The notes beneath the pieces were generated by a model. That model was not told the DNA's origin, made no database searches, and worked only from the letters and a program-made list of their open reading frames with translations. Position numbers and translations under genes: made by a program. DNA of 64,000 bases from Hippopus hippopus (lineage: Eukaryota > Mollusca > Bivalvia > Cardiida > Cardiidae): the NCBI GenBank assembly GCA_946811185.2, contig OX328101.1, forward strand, positions 26,582,122 to 26,646,121, in the 5' to 3' direction. This document shows positions 1 through 9,900 of the stretch, piece by piece. The first letter of the stretch is position 1, and the number at the start of each line of letters is the position of its first letter.

Positions 1-11
1 CAGAAATATTA

Positions 12-236
12 GCTCTTTACCAAACAATCACAGGTTTTCATGACGCTGAAGATAAAGTTTTTGAAAACATTATGGGTAAAGGAGAAAATGCTGGTAACCA
101 GCATTTTCTCCTTTTTTCACACAGTTTTCTAGCATTTCATAGAAAAATCCGGTTGTTTTGAGCATCATCTAATTTGTTGTCTGCAAATGCTTTCAATTTG
201 GACAAGTCAAAGATTTTGTTATTTGGTAAAAAGTTA
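12..236. mobile_element. Hairpin-core TTAA MITE (family A), full copy
   Basis: Family A is the commonest repeat here. A full copy is about 225-230 bp. Its ends are inverted versions of TTAACYCTTTACCAAACAA, and the middle is a palindrome of about 65 bp built on GGAGAAAATGCTGG / CCAGCATTTTCTCC between AAAACATTGTGGG and its complement. One flank carries the arm TCTGCAAATGCTTTCAATTT. This copy has both ends and the core. It has no coding capacity, so any movement would need a transposase supplied in trans; the TTAA ends suggest Kolobok- or piggyBac-type mobilisation (inference). Confidence 0.8.
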
Positions 237-331
237 GGCCTAATTGAAAAGGACAAAAAAGCTTTGTGTTAGGTAATGTGACAGGAGAATAGTTTCTAAT
301 TATAAGCAATTTTTCCATTTACAGCTCTGTT

Positions 332-485
332 TTAACCCTTTACCGCACAATTTTTGTATATTCTCCTTTTCCCAGAATGTTTTCTATTTAATGGAAGACA
401 AATCTCACCATTTGAGAAATATTCTATTTGTCGTCTGCAAATGCTTTCAATTTGGACCAGTCTAAAATTTTGTTGTATGGTAATC
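332..485. mobile_element. Family A MITE, half of the hairpin lost
   Basis: It starts with TTAACCCTTTACC and has the right half of the core (TTCTCCTTTTCCCAGAATG) and the TCTGCAAATGCTTTCAATTT arm. The left half of the palindrome is missing, as expected from deletion of one hairpin arm. The rest of 1-660 holds nothing I recognise. Confidence 0.65.
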
Positions 486-910
486 ATAACCTCCTGAAAC
501 AAATAGTAACAAAAAATTTGAGAAAATCCATGAAAAGTAACAATAACCAGCAGAGTTAAGTTTTAACACATGATTAAATCTGAAAACATTGTGTCAACAT
601 GAGAAATTCTTTGTTGCCACAATGTTCTGACTCGTGGTCTACCATTATGTTGCATATTCACTGCTTCTGTAGGCACACTGTTTTATGAAACAGGATGCTG
701 TATGAATAAAGAATTGGTCTTTTGAGGACAGTGAAAACAAGATCTGACGTACTGCAGAATCTGCAGAGAGGGAGTGAGAGAGAGAGCGATCGGAGGTAAA
801 GTGGAAAAAGAAGGAAGAGAGAGATTAAGGAAGGGAAGGAGGGAAGTGATTGACAGAGAGTGCAAGCGATGCTGAGGACAGACAGAAAGACAGAGGTTCA
901 CCACAAATAC

Positions 911-1117
911 TAACAGCAGTAATGTATGAGCATCCTTTATAATCTCCCTGTGATCTGAAATAACTTCTTTCCAAATATCTGTCCGATTCAAATCCAGATT
1001 TACTTTATAAACTTTCGGATGGCGATCTGCTAATGTGTTTCCCATTAAAACAATAACTATGTGAAAGAAAACTTGAAATCTTCTGTGTGCAATCATTCTG
1101 TAGCCTACTACCGACAC
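911..1117 (-). CDS. Probable first exon of an acid ceramidase / NAAA-like amidohydrolase (partial)
   Basis: The 69 codons from ATG (1115-1117) to a possible splice donor (TTA|GTATTT; GT at 909-910) encode a basic-hydrophobic leader (residues about 8-30, RRFQVFFHIVIVLM), then VYKVNLDLNRTDIWKEVISD at about 37-56. The pattern VNLDL...W..V..DH..II matches the start of the beta-subunit domain of acid ceramidase (ASAH1) and N-acylethanolamine acid amidase (NAAA), lysosomal lipid amidases made as secreted precursors. A second Met at residue 8 could be the true start. The open frame continues to 683, but codons past 910 are low-complexity and read as intron. No further exon is recognisable down to position 1, so the rest of the gene, including the catalytic Cys, should lie outside the window. 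The call rests on one short motif. Confidence 0.45.
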
Positions 1118-1321
1118 GAAAACTGATGATAAAATTTGACAGATAGACTCAGAGCTCTATATTTAGCCTACAAAAAGCTCTAGTAAGTAGGGCATTTTGG
1201 CTCTGTCAACGTGTATGATATACAGTCGATCTCTTTCGACTGCTAAAAATTAAAGACACTCAAACTCAGGATTTTATCGTATAAATAGGCTTGACTAAAC
1301 AAGCATAGGGTTAGATCTAAG

Positions 1322-1360
1322 CTCAGACTGCACCTTCTGTGCAATCTGATCTTGATTTTA
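1322..1360. repeat. Family B MITE fragment
   Basis: CAGACTGCACCTTCTGTGCA followed by ATCTGATCTTGAT is the hairpin core of family B (see 5104-5314) without its ends. Confidence 0.45.
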
Positions 1361-1410
1361 CGCGCTCCGTTTGTAAAAAGTCTGTGTTCGCCAGTTTGTA
1401 GCACAGATGA

Positions 1411-1480
1411 GAGACGTGGTGATTTGTCCCACTCTCAGTGATATGTCTCACTCCCTCACCCCCTCCTTCCATAGAAATCA
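1411..1480 (-). repeat. Inverted-repeat partner flanking the mariner, left
   Basis: The reverse complement reads GAGTGGGACAAATCACCACG and matches, diverged, AGCGGGACAAATCATCGCG at about 2990-3015. The two copies are inverted and surround the mariner region. They may be the arms of an older element into which the mariner inserted. Confidence 0.4.
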
Positions 1481-1587
1481 AAAACAAAAAATTAACAAAT
1501 AAAGCCAAGAAGTAGACTATATGTGAAAACTGTATTTTAATCAAAATGTGACTTGGATCTATATTTATTTTTGAATTTTGTTTCTTT

Positions 1588-1635
1588 GCTAGATCAGGAT
1601 CCTATATATGTGTATATACGATCCCTGGCTAGATC
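1588..1635. mobile_element. 32-bp micro-insertion with 8-bp target duplication (site 1)
   Basis: A perfect 8-bp direct repeat GCTAGATC (1588-1595 and 1628-1635) flanks 32 bp (1596-1627) that start AGGATCC and end GATCCCTG, so the ends are imperfect inverted repeats. An 8-bp duplication with ends close to CAGGGATC fits the hAT superfamily. The insert is far too short to be an ordinary MITE. Its last 19 bases are identical to the end of site 2. Confidence 0.65.
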
Positions 1636-1712
1636 TACGCCAATGTGTAGGCCTATAGGTGAGGAAAACTTATTGAAATCAAACAAACGTCACATATTGA
1701 TTGAACTGCAAC

Positions 1713-2821
1713 ATGGCCAGCTTCACAGCAGAAGAACAACGTGCATATATAAAAATTGAGTATTATAAGGGTAGCACTGGAACAGAGATTTTTCAAACCT
1801 TGCAAAAAGTTTGTGGGGACCAAGCTATTTCTCGTGCAGCAGTGTTCCGGTGGATTGCACAGTTTAAGGAAGGAAGGAAGGACTAGTGTGCAGAAGCAAC
1901 CCAGCCCAGGTCGGCCAACAGAAGCAACAAGCGAAGAAAATATCCAAAAGGTGACAGTGGTGAAGGCTCTAATGGAGACTGATCGAAGATACACATGCGA
2001 AGAAGTAGCCAATGAAATTGGGATAAGTCATGGGTCAGTACATACAGGGATGTGTATATACGATCCCTGGTACATACAATTTTGACAAATAAGTTAAACA
2101 TGCGACGTGTTGCTGCAAGGTGGGTACCGCATGCACTGAGCTCGGAGCAGAAACAGGCAAGAGTGGATGTTGCCAGTCAATTACTGGAAAGATACAAAAA
2201 TGAGGGTGATATGTTTCTTAACAGGATAGTGGCAATAGATGAGACTTGGATACGAAGTTATGAACCGGAACTGAAAAGACAATCTTCAGAATGGCACACG
2301 CCGGGGTCCCCACGACCCATTAAATTCAGGCGAAAACAAGGAAATTTGAAGATGATGATGATTTTTGCCTATGATAATCACGGCATATTAGCTGCAAATT
2401 GGGTTCCGATCGGGAAAACAGTCAATCAAGAGTATTATCGTACATTTCTGATGTCTGTCTTGAGCCTGCCATTCGAAAGAAGCGACCGGAGCTGCATGAA
2501 CTTACACCATTAATTCTGCATGACAACGCCGCCTGTCACAAAGCTGGTAGGGTGACGTCACTTTTGACGCTCTGTAACTGGGACATTTTACCGCACCCTC
2601 CATATTCTCCAGACATGAGTCCTCCAGACTTTGATCTTTTTCCTAAGTTGAAAGAACCATTGCGAGGTGTGCGTTGTGAAGATTTAAACGCCCTGGAACT
2701 AGAGGTGGCCAGTCAAATTCGACGCATTAACTCTGGTTGCCTAGCAACGGGAATAAGAAGACTTCCTCACCGATGGAATTCTGTCATTGAAAAGGGAGGA
2801 GCCTATATTGAAGGAATGTAG
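1713..2821 (+). pseudogene. Degenerate mariner (D,D34D) transposase
   Basis: A transposase frame reads from ATG at 1713 (MASFTAEEQRAYIK) to TAG at 2819-2821, broken into four pieces. In order they hold the N-terminal helix-turn-helix region (to about 1880), the second DNA-binding part (about 1886-2045), the catalytic core with the first Asp in IVAIDETW (about 2232) and, after another break near 2450, the second Asp in ILHDNA (about 2522) and the third in SPDMSPPDFDLF. Exactly 34 residues separate the second and third Asp, the mariner signature. The frame is lost at a tetranucleotide run (AAGG units, about 1866-1881), at the 32-bp gain at 2046-2077, and at a small indel near 2450. The catalytic triad is intact, but the product cannot be made from this locus. 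Confidence 0.88.
2038..2077. mobile_element. 24-bp micro-insertion with 8-bp target duplication (site 2)
   Basis: A perfect 8-bp direct repeat GTACATAC (2038-2045 and 2070-2077) flanks 24 bp (2046-2069) starting AGGGATGTG and ending GATCCCTG. It sits inside the mariner frame. Removing the insert plus one repeat copy restores the reading from Gly-Ser-Val-His into the next part of the transposase, so this is an insertion and not ancestral sequence. Confidence 0.72.
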
Positions 2822-2864
2822 GAACATTGGATGAGTATTAGTTCAGGTATTTCTTCAATAACTA

Positions 2865-2896
2865 CAGTCTCGCTAATTGTTGGATGACCCTCGTAT
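2865..2896. repeat. Candidate right terminal inverted repeat of the mariner
   Basis: The reverse complement starts TACGAGGGTCATCCAACAAT, typical of mariner termini, and lies about 45 bp after the transposase stop next to TA. I find no matching left terminus upstream of 1713, so the left end seems lost. Confidence 0.45.
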
Positions 2897-2918
2897 ATTG
2901 TTTTCTCTTTGTTTTTTA

Positions 2919-3017
2919 TCTTCCCCCCCCCGCTTTTTTTTTTGGGGGGTGGGGGGGGGGTTGGTTCAGGGATTGAGACAAATCACAGAGAGCGGGACAA
3001 ATCATCGCGTCTTTTAC
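2919..3017 (+). repeat. Low-complexity tract and inverted-repeat partner, right
   Basis: A C run, a T run and a long G run are followed by GGATTGAGACAAATCACAGA and GCGGGACAAATCATCGCG, the inverted partner of 1411-1480. The homopolymers may carry sequencing errors. Confidence 0.4.
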
Positions 3018-3111
3018 CTTGAGCTGAAAGGCAGACCCCACGTGAATGACAGACCCCACATCAGGGGCTAACTAGGCGTTCAAGCACTCCGAAACGAGAG
3101 TGCTATTTAAC

Positions 3112-3345
3112 CTATTTAACCTTTGGGCTGCTAAGCGCGACGCAGAGCGCTTTTGCGGACAGCGTGAATCAAGATCTGCCGTGCAGCCTGATAATGACCT
3201 ACACTGTCTGATAAAGGGAATTTTTCTATCGAAAAGAGATAGGTTGAAATCGCAATATAACTACTTGACTCTTTACTATCAGTTTGAAATTTTCACTTTT
3301 TTACTGGGTTTAGGCTTAATTATTAGAATGGAGTTGTTCAATAAA
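3112..3345. mobile_element. Family B MITE, diverged copy
   Basis: It begins TTAACCTTTGGGCTGCTAAG and has TTTTGCGGACAG, a decayed GATCAAGATC-type core and the tail TTTACTATCAGTTTGAAATT. See 5104-5314 for the family. Confidence 0.6.
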
Positions 3346-3360
3346 GTGATAATTTAAGAA

Positions 3361-4020
3361 TGTTTCACCTGTTCCCATTTCTTTCTACATTACGCACTTG
3401 CGTATTCTGCATTATAATGGACGCTACGTACCTTTGCATATAGTTTATCGGGACTTCAGATAACGTTACTTTGCGAAGCGATTTTAAAACTACTTTATTT
3501 TTTCTTTTTAATTCAGTGTTTAACACCTCTTTTGAACAACTGCACATCACGTGTGGTATTCAGGGGAACTAGCTCCAAAAAGAGTCAATGGAATTTTGTA
3601 CCCCCAACATATCCGCGGGAGCTTGCGACCTAGCGTCCTTAAAAACAGTAAACAAGGTATGTCTCGCAGAATTTTCTTTCAATATTTATTTCTTTATTAG
3701 CAATCTATGAAAAAATTCAGCAATGCTATCGTATGTAGATATGATTTAACTTTACTCCCTGTTAGGATTTGCTGTGCAGTAGCAATATGCAGGGTTTGAA
3801 TATAATTTTGCCACAACTTTAAAGCACCGAACTTAAAATCCACCAATTTCTGCCAACACGGGAGTTTGGTGGCCACGGTTTTTTTTTTATTTTTATTTTC
3901 CTTCAAACCTTTAGCTTTCAGACCCTTTAAAGTACCATCCCTGATAAAATCAAGCATGGAAAAAGATGAATAAGCAAAAACTTACCGACGAAGAAATCGT
4001 TACGAGAGAACATAGGCAAA
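3361..4020. other. No recognisable feature
   Basis: I see neither a supported exon nor a repeat end here. Short open frames on both strands show no family motif. Confidence 0.4.
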
Positions 4021-4069
4021 ATTACTGTCCGAGCTGGGGCCAAGGGCAAGGAGATATAGAGGATATTTG

Positions 4070-4203
4070 TTTTTTACGGTGAAAGATCGAAATTTATTTC
4101 ATCGAGTGAACATCATCGGTAATATTTTCACTCGTGGCGCAGCACTCGTGAAAATATTACTGATGATGTTCACGAGATGAAATAAATTTCGATCTTTCAC
4201 CGA
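4070..4203. mobile_element. Long hairpin element with CACTCGTG centre
   Basis: Two arms of about 60 bp, CGGTGAAAGATCGAAATTTA and its inverted copy TAAATTTCGATCTTTCACCG, flank a short centre near CACTCGTGGCGCAGCACTCG. It is a near-perfect hairpin. A related stretch lies at 4480-4560, so the whole 4020-4560 region is probably one non-coding element. Confidence 0.6.
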
Positions 4204-4560
4204 AAAAAAACCCCCCAAATATTCTATTTATTTCATGCTTTTAACCCTTTCTAGGGGGGACTTTAATCAAAATCCAGTACAGTTGTTTTCGGTTATTCCC
4301 GTGGCGTACCCCCTCCGCATAGCAACGCATTACAATATTACGTCAAGCGCGAGAAATGTAAGGTAAATTACGTCATATTTCCATCTGGTTGTGAGGCACG
4401 CACATTTTACCTAGGTAACTAGTGCGCGGGAACAACTGTTTCCGCCTTCAATAGAAGAGTTAGAATATAAAAATCGGTATTTTCACTGGTCGTAACCATG
4501 AAATATCGAAAAATATTTCACAGATATTTCTCGATAACCTACCGGAAAGCATGAAATAAA

Positions 4561-4920
4561 GTGTCCTCGTCCATATTTTACTGTCGTTTTGCATCATTAG
4601 GATATTTTAGTCTAATCAATCCTAGTCTTTGAGTTACGTACTCTCTTCCTCCTGTTGCCTGTTGTTGGTCACGTCTTTTAACGCCGGTCCAGTGTAACAG
4701 TCGGATGCGCGGGTAGCTGGTCAACTCGTACATTTGAAAACTCGTACTGTCGTTCCTAATTTGACGAGTAGACTAGCTACCGGCGTATTCTACTGGAGCA
4801 CAGCACCTGTTAGTTGTTTCTCCGAATCAGAAATTGTTTTCCTGAATCAGAAAAGAATGAGTCAACTCCGAAGAAGCAGGGCGGATTCTACGTAATCCCG
4901 TGCAAAAACGACCGCCCTGA
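4561..4920. other. No recognisable feature
   Basis: Unique-looking non-coding sequence. Short inverted stretches such as CCGGTCCAGT occur but no element could be delimited. Confidence 0.35.
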
Positions 4921-4924
4921 TAGG

Positions 4925-5107
4925 GTTTTTTGAAAACATAGTGGGGGAAAAGGAAAATGCTTGTGCCCAGCATTTTCTTCTATTCTCGCAATGTATTCAG
5001 CGCTTTCAAATACAAACTTCCCACAATTTGAGCGACATTAATTTTGCCGTCTGCAAATGCTTTGAATTTGGACAGGTCCATAATTTTATTGTTTGGTAAA
5101 GAGTTAA
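4925..5107. mobile_element. Family A MITE joined to a family B copy
   Basis: A diverged hairpin core (AAAATGCTTGTGCCCAGCAT) is followed by the arm TCTGCAAATGCTTTGAATTT and the terminus TTGTTTGGTAAAGAGTTAA. The terminal TTAA (5104-5107) is also the first TTAA of the adjoining family B copy. Confidence 0.75.
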
Positions 5108-5314
5108 CCTTTAGGCTGCTAAACGCGATTCACTGACCTTTTGCGGACAGTGTAGATCAAGATCATACTGCACAGAACGTGCAGTATGATCTTGATCTAC
5201 ACTGTCCGATAAGGAGATATTATTCCCCAAAACATAACTTTGAAATAGCAATATTTGGGTTTTTACTGTCGACCTGAAAATTTTATTTTAGTTATTTAGC
5301 AGGATAAGAGTTAA
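5104..5314. mobile_element. GATCAAGATC-core TTAA MITE (family B), best copy
   Basis: TTAACCTTTAGGCTGCTAAA at one end and TTTAGCAGGATAAGAGTTAA at the other are imperfect inverted ends with TTAA at each outer edge. The middle is a near-perfect palindrome of about 55 bp, GTGTAGATCAAGATCATACT and its complement around ACAGAACGTG. A non-palindromic right half contains TTTGAAATAGCAATATTTGG. This intact copy defines the family for this window. Confidence 0.75.
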
Positions 5315-5825
5315 AGCTGAAGAACACAAGTCCGTCTGTAATTTCAAGGTTATATTTACAAGAAAATCTCTTTGTACAGTCAGTATAGATTCAGAATAAA
5401 TGATCTTTACATTCTGACGAGGATCTACATTGTGTCACTAGCAGAACTACATGACAGGTCTAATTGGCCCCATAAAATGTTAAAGCGGCGTTACACGACG
5501 AACCCATCAAATATTCAGCCTTGGATTGTATATATATACAACTGATAGTTAGTTTTTTTTAGGAAACTACTTGAATGCTCAACCAACAAAAATACGTATC
5601 TTCCAGATAATTTTCAACAAATTGAGGGTGTGTTGCATATTGAGATATAACAGTTCCCAATATCAGCATCATTCATCAGTGAGACGCCCTGATCTTTACT
5701 TGGCAAAATAGAGAATCAAAACCCCAGTGCATTTTCTCTCTCGTCTTGGACAAATTACTGTATGAGCGTTCTTTCTGTAGGTAAGCCAACGGATAAGCCT
5801 AAAAGTAAGGCGCTTTTAACTACAT
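5315..5825. other. No recognisable feature
   Basis: A+T-rich non-coding sequence with no open frame of note and no clear repeat boundary. Confidence 0.35.
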
Positions 5826-5829
5826 TATA

Positions 5830-6090
5830 TTCCACGCTTTTAAACCCTGTCAAGTTGTGAAAACCGCACTATCGAAACCCAGTCAAGATGGTTTAAGACA
5901 TGAGACCCGCACTTTTAAAACCTCGTTGCAAGATATGAGACCCACGCTTTTAAAACCTCGTCAAGATATGAGACCTGCGCTTTTTAAAACCTCGTCAAGA
6001 TATGAGACCTGCGCTTTTTAAAACCTTGTCAAGAAATGAGACCCGCACTTTTGAAACCTTGTCAAGATATGAGACCCGCGCTTTTTAAAC
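5830..6090. repeat. 34-bp minisatellite
   Basis: About six clear units of 34 bp start at 5902 with the pattern GAGACCYGCGCTTTTTAAAA then CCTCGTCAAGATAT. More diverged units precede them from about 5830. No spacers separate the units, so it is a head-to-tail tandem repeat. Confidence 0.85.
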
Positions 6091-6329
6091 ATCATGTTAT
6101 CAAATCCGCGCTTTTGATATAAGCCCGTAACAAGGCCACTTATTCAATTGTGCCCCATTATTTTCAAAATGTAAAGAAGGAGTAGAAAAGTTGATTGCAG
6201 TATGAAGTACCCTTTCATAACTATTTTTTTTTTCTGATTTTATTAACGAATGAAAGACAAAATCCAGGAAAAAATGGGGGAAAATGGATGCGTCTCCAGT
6301 TAGGGAAAGCAATACAGAACTAAGTTATA

Positions 6330-6530
6330 TTAATCCCTTCAAAGCCATAGGCGATAAAACGGGCTTTTGCGGACGGCATAGATCCAAGATCAGATAGCAC
6401 AGAACGTACAGTCTGATCTTGGATCTATGCGGCCTGCTTAGCAACACTAGCTATCATGCATCTGTAGTCAGTGTCATTTGCCCAGAATAACTTTTTAAAA
6501 ACAGAAATTGCGAAGTAGACTTTAAAGCGA
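6330..6530. mobile_element. Family B MITE, diverged copy
   Basis: GCTTTTGCGGACGGCATAGA and a GATCCAAGATCAGA...TCTGATCTTGGATC palindrome mark the core. The ends are decayed. It lies just downstream of the ENPP gene A stop. Confidence 0.6.
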
Positions 6531-6795
6531 TTAAAAAATTAGAACAAAAGCTTAATTATTAAAGTGGTAAAATTAATTCAGATAAACGTGTGGCAAAATG
6601 AGATATTGTTCGAGGCGAACAATTCCTCTTTCTGCCACAATGTTTTCACAAGTGATGCATGATATAAGCAGTTTTCTGCAGGTGGCGATCTGGTGAACTA
6701 CAGATAATTTCCACTGAGATAAATTCAGCATATGCTGAGTCCCCTGTTGTAGATCGTACCATAATGTTCCCGCTATGTCTGTCATCATGAGACAA

Positions 6796-6968
6796 TTACA
6801 GTTCTTCTTCGGAGGTTTCGTTCATTAAAGGTTGAGTGCTCACTTTTGTATACACAATATTGCTAATGTCTGTACGACGATGTCTCGCCTTGCGTCTTCT
6901 GCGAACAATACAAGCCAGCACTCCAACGATACCGCTAACAAGGCACGCACATGTTATGACCAGGATAT
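6796..6968 (-). CDS. ENPP gene A, exon 4 (membrane anchor and tail)
   Basis: 173 nt from acceptor TTTCAG|AT to TAA at 6796-6798. It encodes the transmembrane helix, a basic stop-transfer cluster and the tail VYTKVSTQPLMNETSEEEL. The motif PLMNE-S-E is shared with the gene B tail, which supports both exon calls. Confidence 0.85.
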
Positions 6969-9900
6969 CTGAAATACAAGCGTATATAGAGAAGTCTTTC
7001 GATTCCCCAGCTTGGCAAAATTCTTTTCGAGGATTAATGATGGTCACTGTGACAGGTCCCCTCTTACCGCTGAACATTGTTTCGACGATCTTTGTATGAG
7101 AAAGCAGCCAGTGACTTAGAAAGAATGTTGTGCAAAGCAGCCTAACGGTAAAAGAAACTCGACCAAAGGAACGTACGGATAGGCGCTCTGGTCTTCACGA
7201 TATTCCTGAAATAATGGTGATAAAGAGTTTACACTTAAAACAAGCAAACACAATGTTCAGTATTTACCCCAACACTAGAGTCCTGAGCAGTAGGTCTCAG
7301 TGATAACCTTACTACCAGACATTTCGATTAAAATCAACATCTAGGAGAACATTCATATTGTCTGTGTTACTGCTATGACTTTTTCCTCGTTCTCTGATTG
7401 AACATTCCGAAGGGTGATTATAGTGCATGGATTTCCATAAGCATTTTGAACATTTTTTTTTAACTATGGATTCATGGAGAAGGTTAGGTACCAGCATCTT
7501 CTCGTTTTCCGACAATGTTTAATTTCTACTTTTTCAAGAACGTCTGTAAATGCTTTGAATTTTGAAAGGTTCAAAACATTGTCAATATATTGGTAAAGAG
7601 TTGGTGATCATATAAGATTCCTTCATGCTTTCGATGTTATGGTTGAAAACCTGAAAATATGCTGAGAGGTTAAATGTTACCTGAAGATAATATTATTAAC
7701 AATCTAGTTTGTTCTTACACTACTTTTTCTTATTCATTAGGCTAGTGGTTTTCAGACAAGACATTAATTGTTTCCAAGGTATGAACAAACTATTTGTACA
7801 TACAGATATCAACAGTTTCCTTTTGTGACTCAACAAGGAGATGCTTCACGACATCCAGAGTTCCGTTGTTCGGTGCAGGTGTCAGCTTTAATATGTGACA
7901 CATCAGTGGATAAACGTCTACATTGTTAAATATCTCAACACTTGTATTCTTCTTAAACGACGGTCCCATAGCAATAAACAAGGGATGCATGCTCGGTAAA
8001 CTGTTGTTGTATCCGTGGTTACCCTCTGTAAATGAAAGTTATCATCACGTTATTGACATGTCTAGTCAAATCTGTATCAAGCACACAGGGGACATTTACA
8101 TAATGTGCTTGTTGAAGACAGGTGCTTACTTAGTATAGCCACATTTCAATATATTTGTCTATTCGCGGAACCTCAATAGTTGCATGCATAATAGAGGTGA
8201 CCTCTGAGATTTGATTAGATTTTCGCTGTTTTCAGTAACTTTTAATAAATAATGTTACGGTGACAGAACACTTATTCATAGGCTAGCTAGCATTTGCCAT
8301 TACGCCTATTAAAGCCTTGAAAAGACATTGCTAAGGGAACTTCTGCCATTAATGGCTCAAAAAGGGATCGAATGCGATGCAAATGCCAGGTTATCTGTAA
8401 AAATTGAGGAAATCGCTGTTGGCGCCCTACCACTAATTTCAAATTCGAGAAGGACCTGATATATCCATTTCGACTGCAGGGCTGCCTTTCACTAAACTGC
8501 GTACACACCTAATTTGTGTAAGCAGTTTGGGTAAGCAAGTCTAAAAACAAGTTTCATTAAACTGCATTACTAGATGATTTGAGTAAATATTTGCATAACT
8601 CTGCCAGCTCATACCTTCGGGTAAAGCAGGGATCGTATGTGTGTATGTATATACATGATTATATATACACTCCCTAACAATTTGCCTAAATCTACGCAAT
8701 TTATTGAAACTTAGCTCAGGTGCATATCTGTTATCTCACGGCGACAGCTTGGGCTTGGGCTCTGTTTTGCCTTGCCCAAAGAGACTCCAAGGCTAATGTC
8801 CCTGCAACCGAAAGATTGCAAATCGATGATTGGACTACACAGGACCAGTCAATGCGTTTAAGGTCTACGGCCCCTAACTTTCATAATTAAAAACAAAAAC
8901 GGAAGCTGCCGAGACTGGCCGAATAACCTTTACGAAAATGTCGGTGTTACACGATATTTACCGATGAGTAAGTGAGTCTACGGCCCCTAACTCTCATACA
9001 AAAAGACGGAAGCTGCCGAGATTGGCCGAATAGCCTTTACGAAAATGTCGATGTTACACGATATTTACCGATGAGTTAGGGGTCGATATCCTAAAAGGTA
9101 AAGTCCCAACGAAAGCACGGTATTCGGAATGCCAATGCTCGAATGCGATTGCTTTTTCACTGAACTTTTTAAGTCGAAAAGGGGAACATAACTGTGTCAG
9201 AAGTATTTCAGTTTTAAACGCCGCCGTTGTGTGTGGAAAAATCCTGCTGTATCTTTTGACCAACTTGGCTTCTTCTGTCGGGCCTGTCTATAATTATACT
9301 CTTTTTCTCCTTATTTATTTATTTGTGTTTTGTTTGAATGGTGTCTTATGCCGCCGCGTTAATAGTCATAGCAAGGACTGCTCACTCATTCACACAAGTC
9401 TACTGTGTCTCATAAGTGCAAGGCATGGACGCAGCTGTACCTTATACTAAGTTGTTCTCTAAATGAAGAAGTCGAAAAAAGCTATCAAACACGTATCAAT
9501 AACAAAAGTTTCGTCAGCCTTACTAATAGTTCCAGATTTATTGTGGGAAATCCAGTAATGTTCATCAGCCACTGCCAGTATTGGAGCTATCCTTCTATTT
9601 TTAGAATAATGATATTGAGGAGGAATGTCATCTCTCTTATAGACTGTCAAGTGTGGAACATTGGACAAGTTCTTGTAGATTTCTCCCTCTAACTCTGAAA
9701 TCAAGTTATAGACTGGAATTTAGAGCTGCATTTTAACCTATATGCAGATTCTGTGTTCTAAGTTGGACCAAATACAAAGCATCTCTTTACCAGAGGACGA
9801 ACTTTTTAACTTATCTAAAATTGAAAGCAAATGCAAACGACAAATCAAATGTCTCAAAAATGATAGAATTTGTTTTGGAAAGAGAGTGAAAAAAAAAAAA

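Noticed and set aside
683..910. C-terminal part of the 144-codon frame at the left edge
   Set aside because: Ser/Leu-rich readout of a purine-rich low-complexity tract; treated as intron after the donor at 910.
5830..6090. CRISPR-like array
   Set aside because: Units are contiguous with no unique spacers, in an animal genome; it is a minisatellite.
8627..8677. Fourth micro-insertion with target duplication
   Set aside because: The ends are similar, but no direct repeat flanks it, so insertion is not supported.
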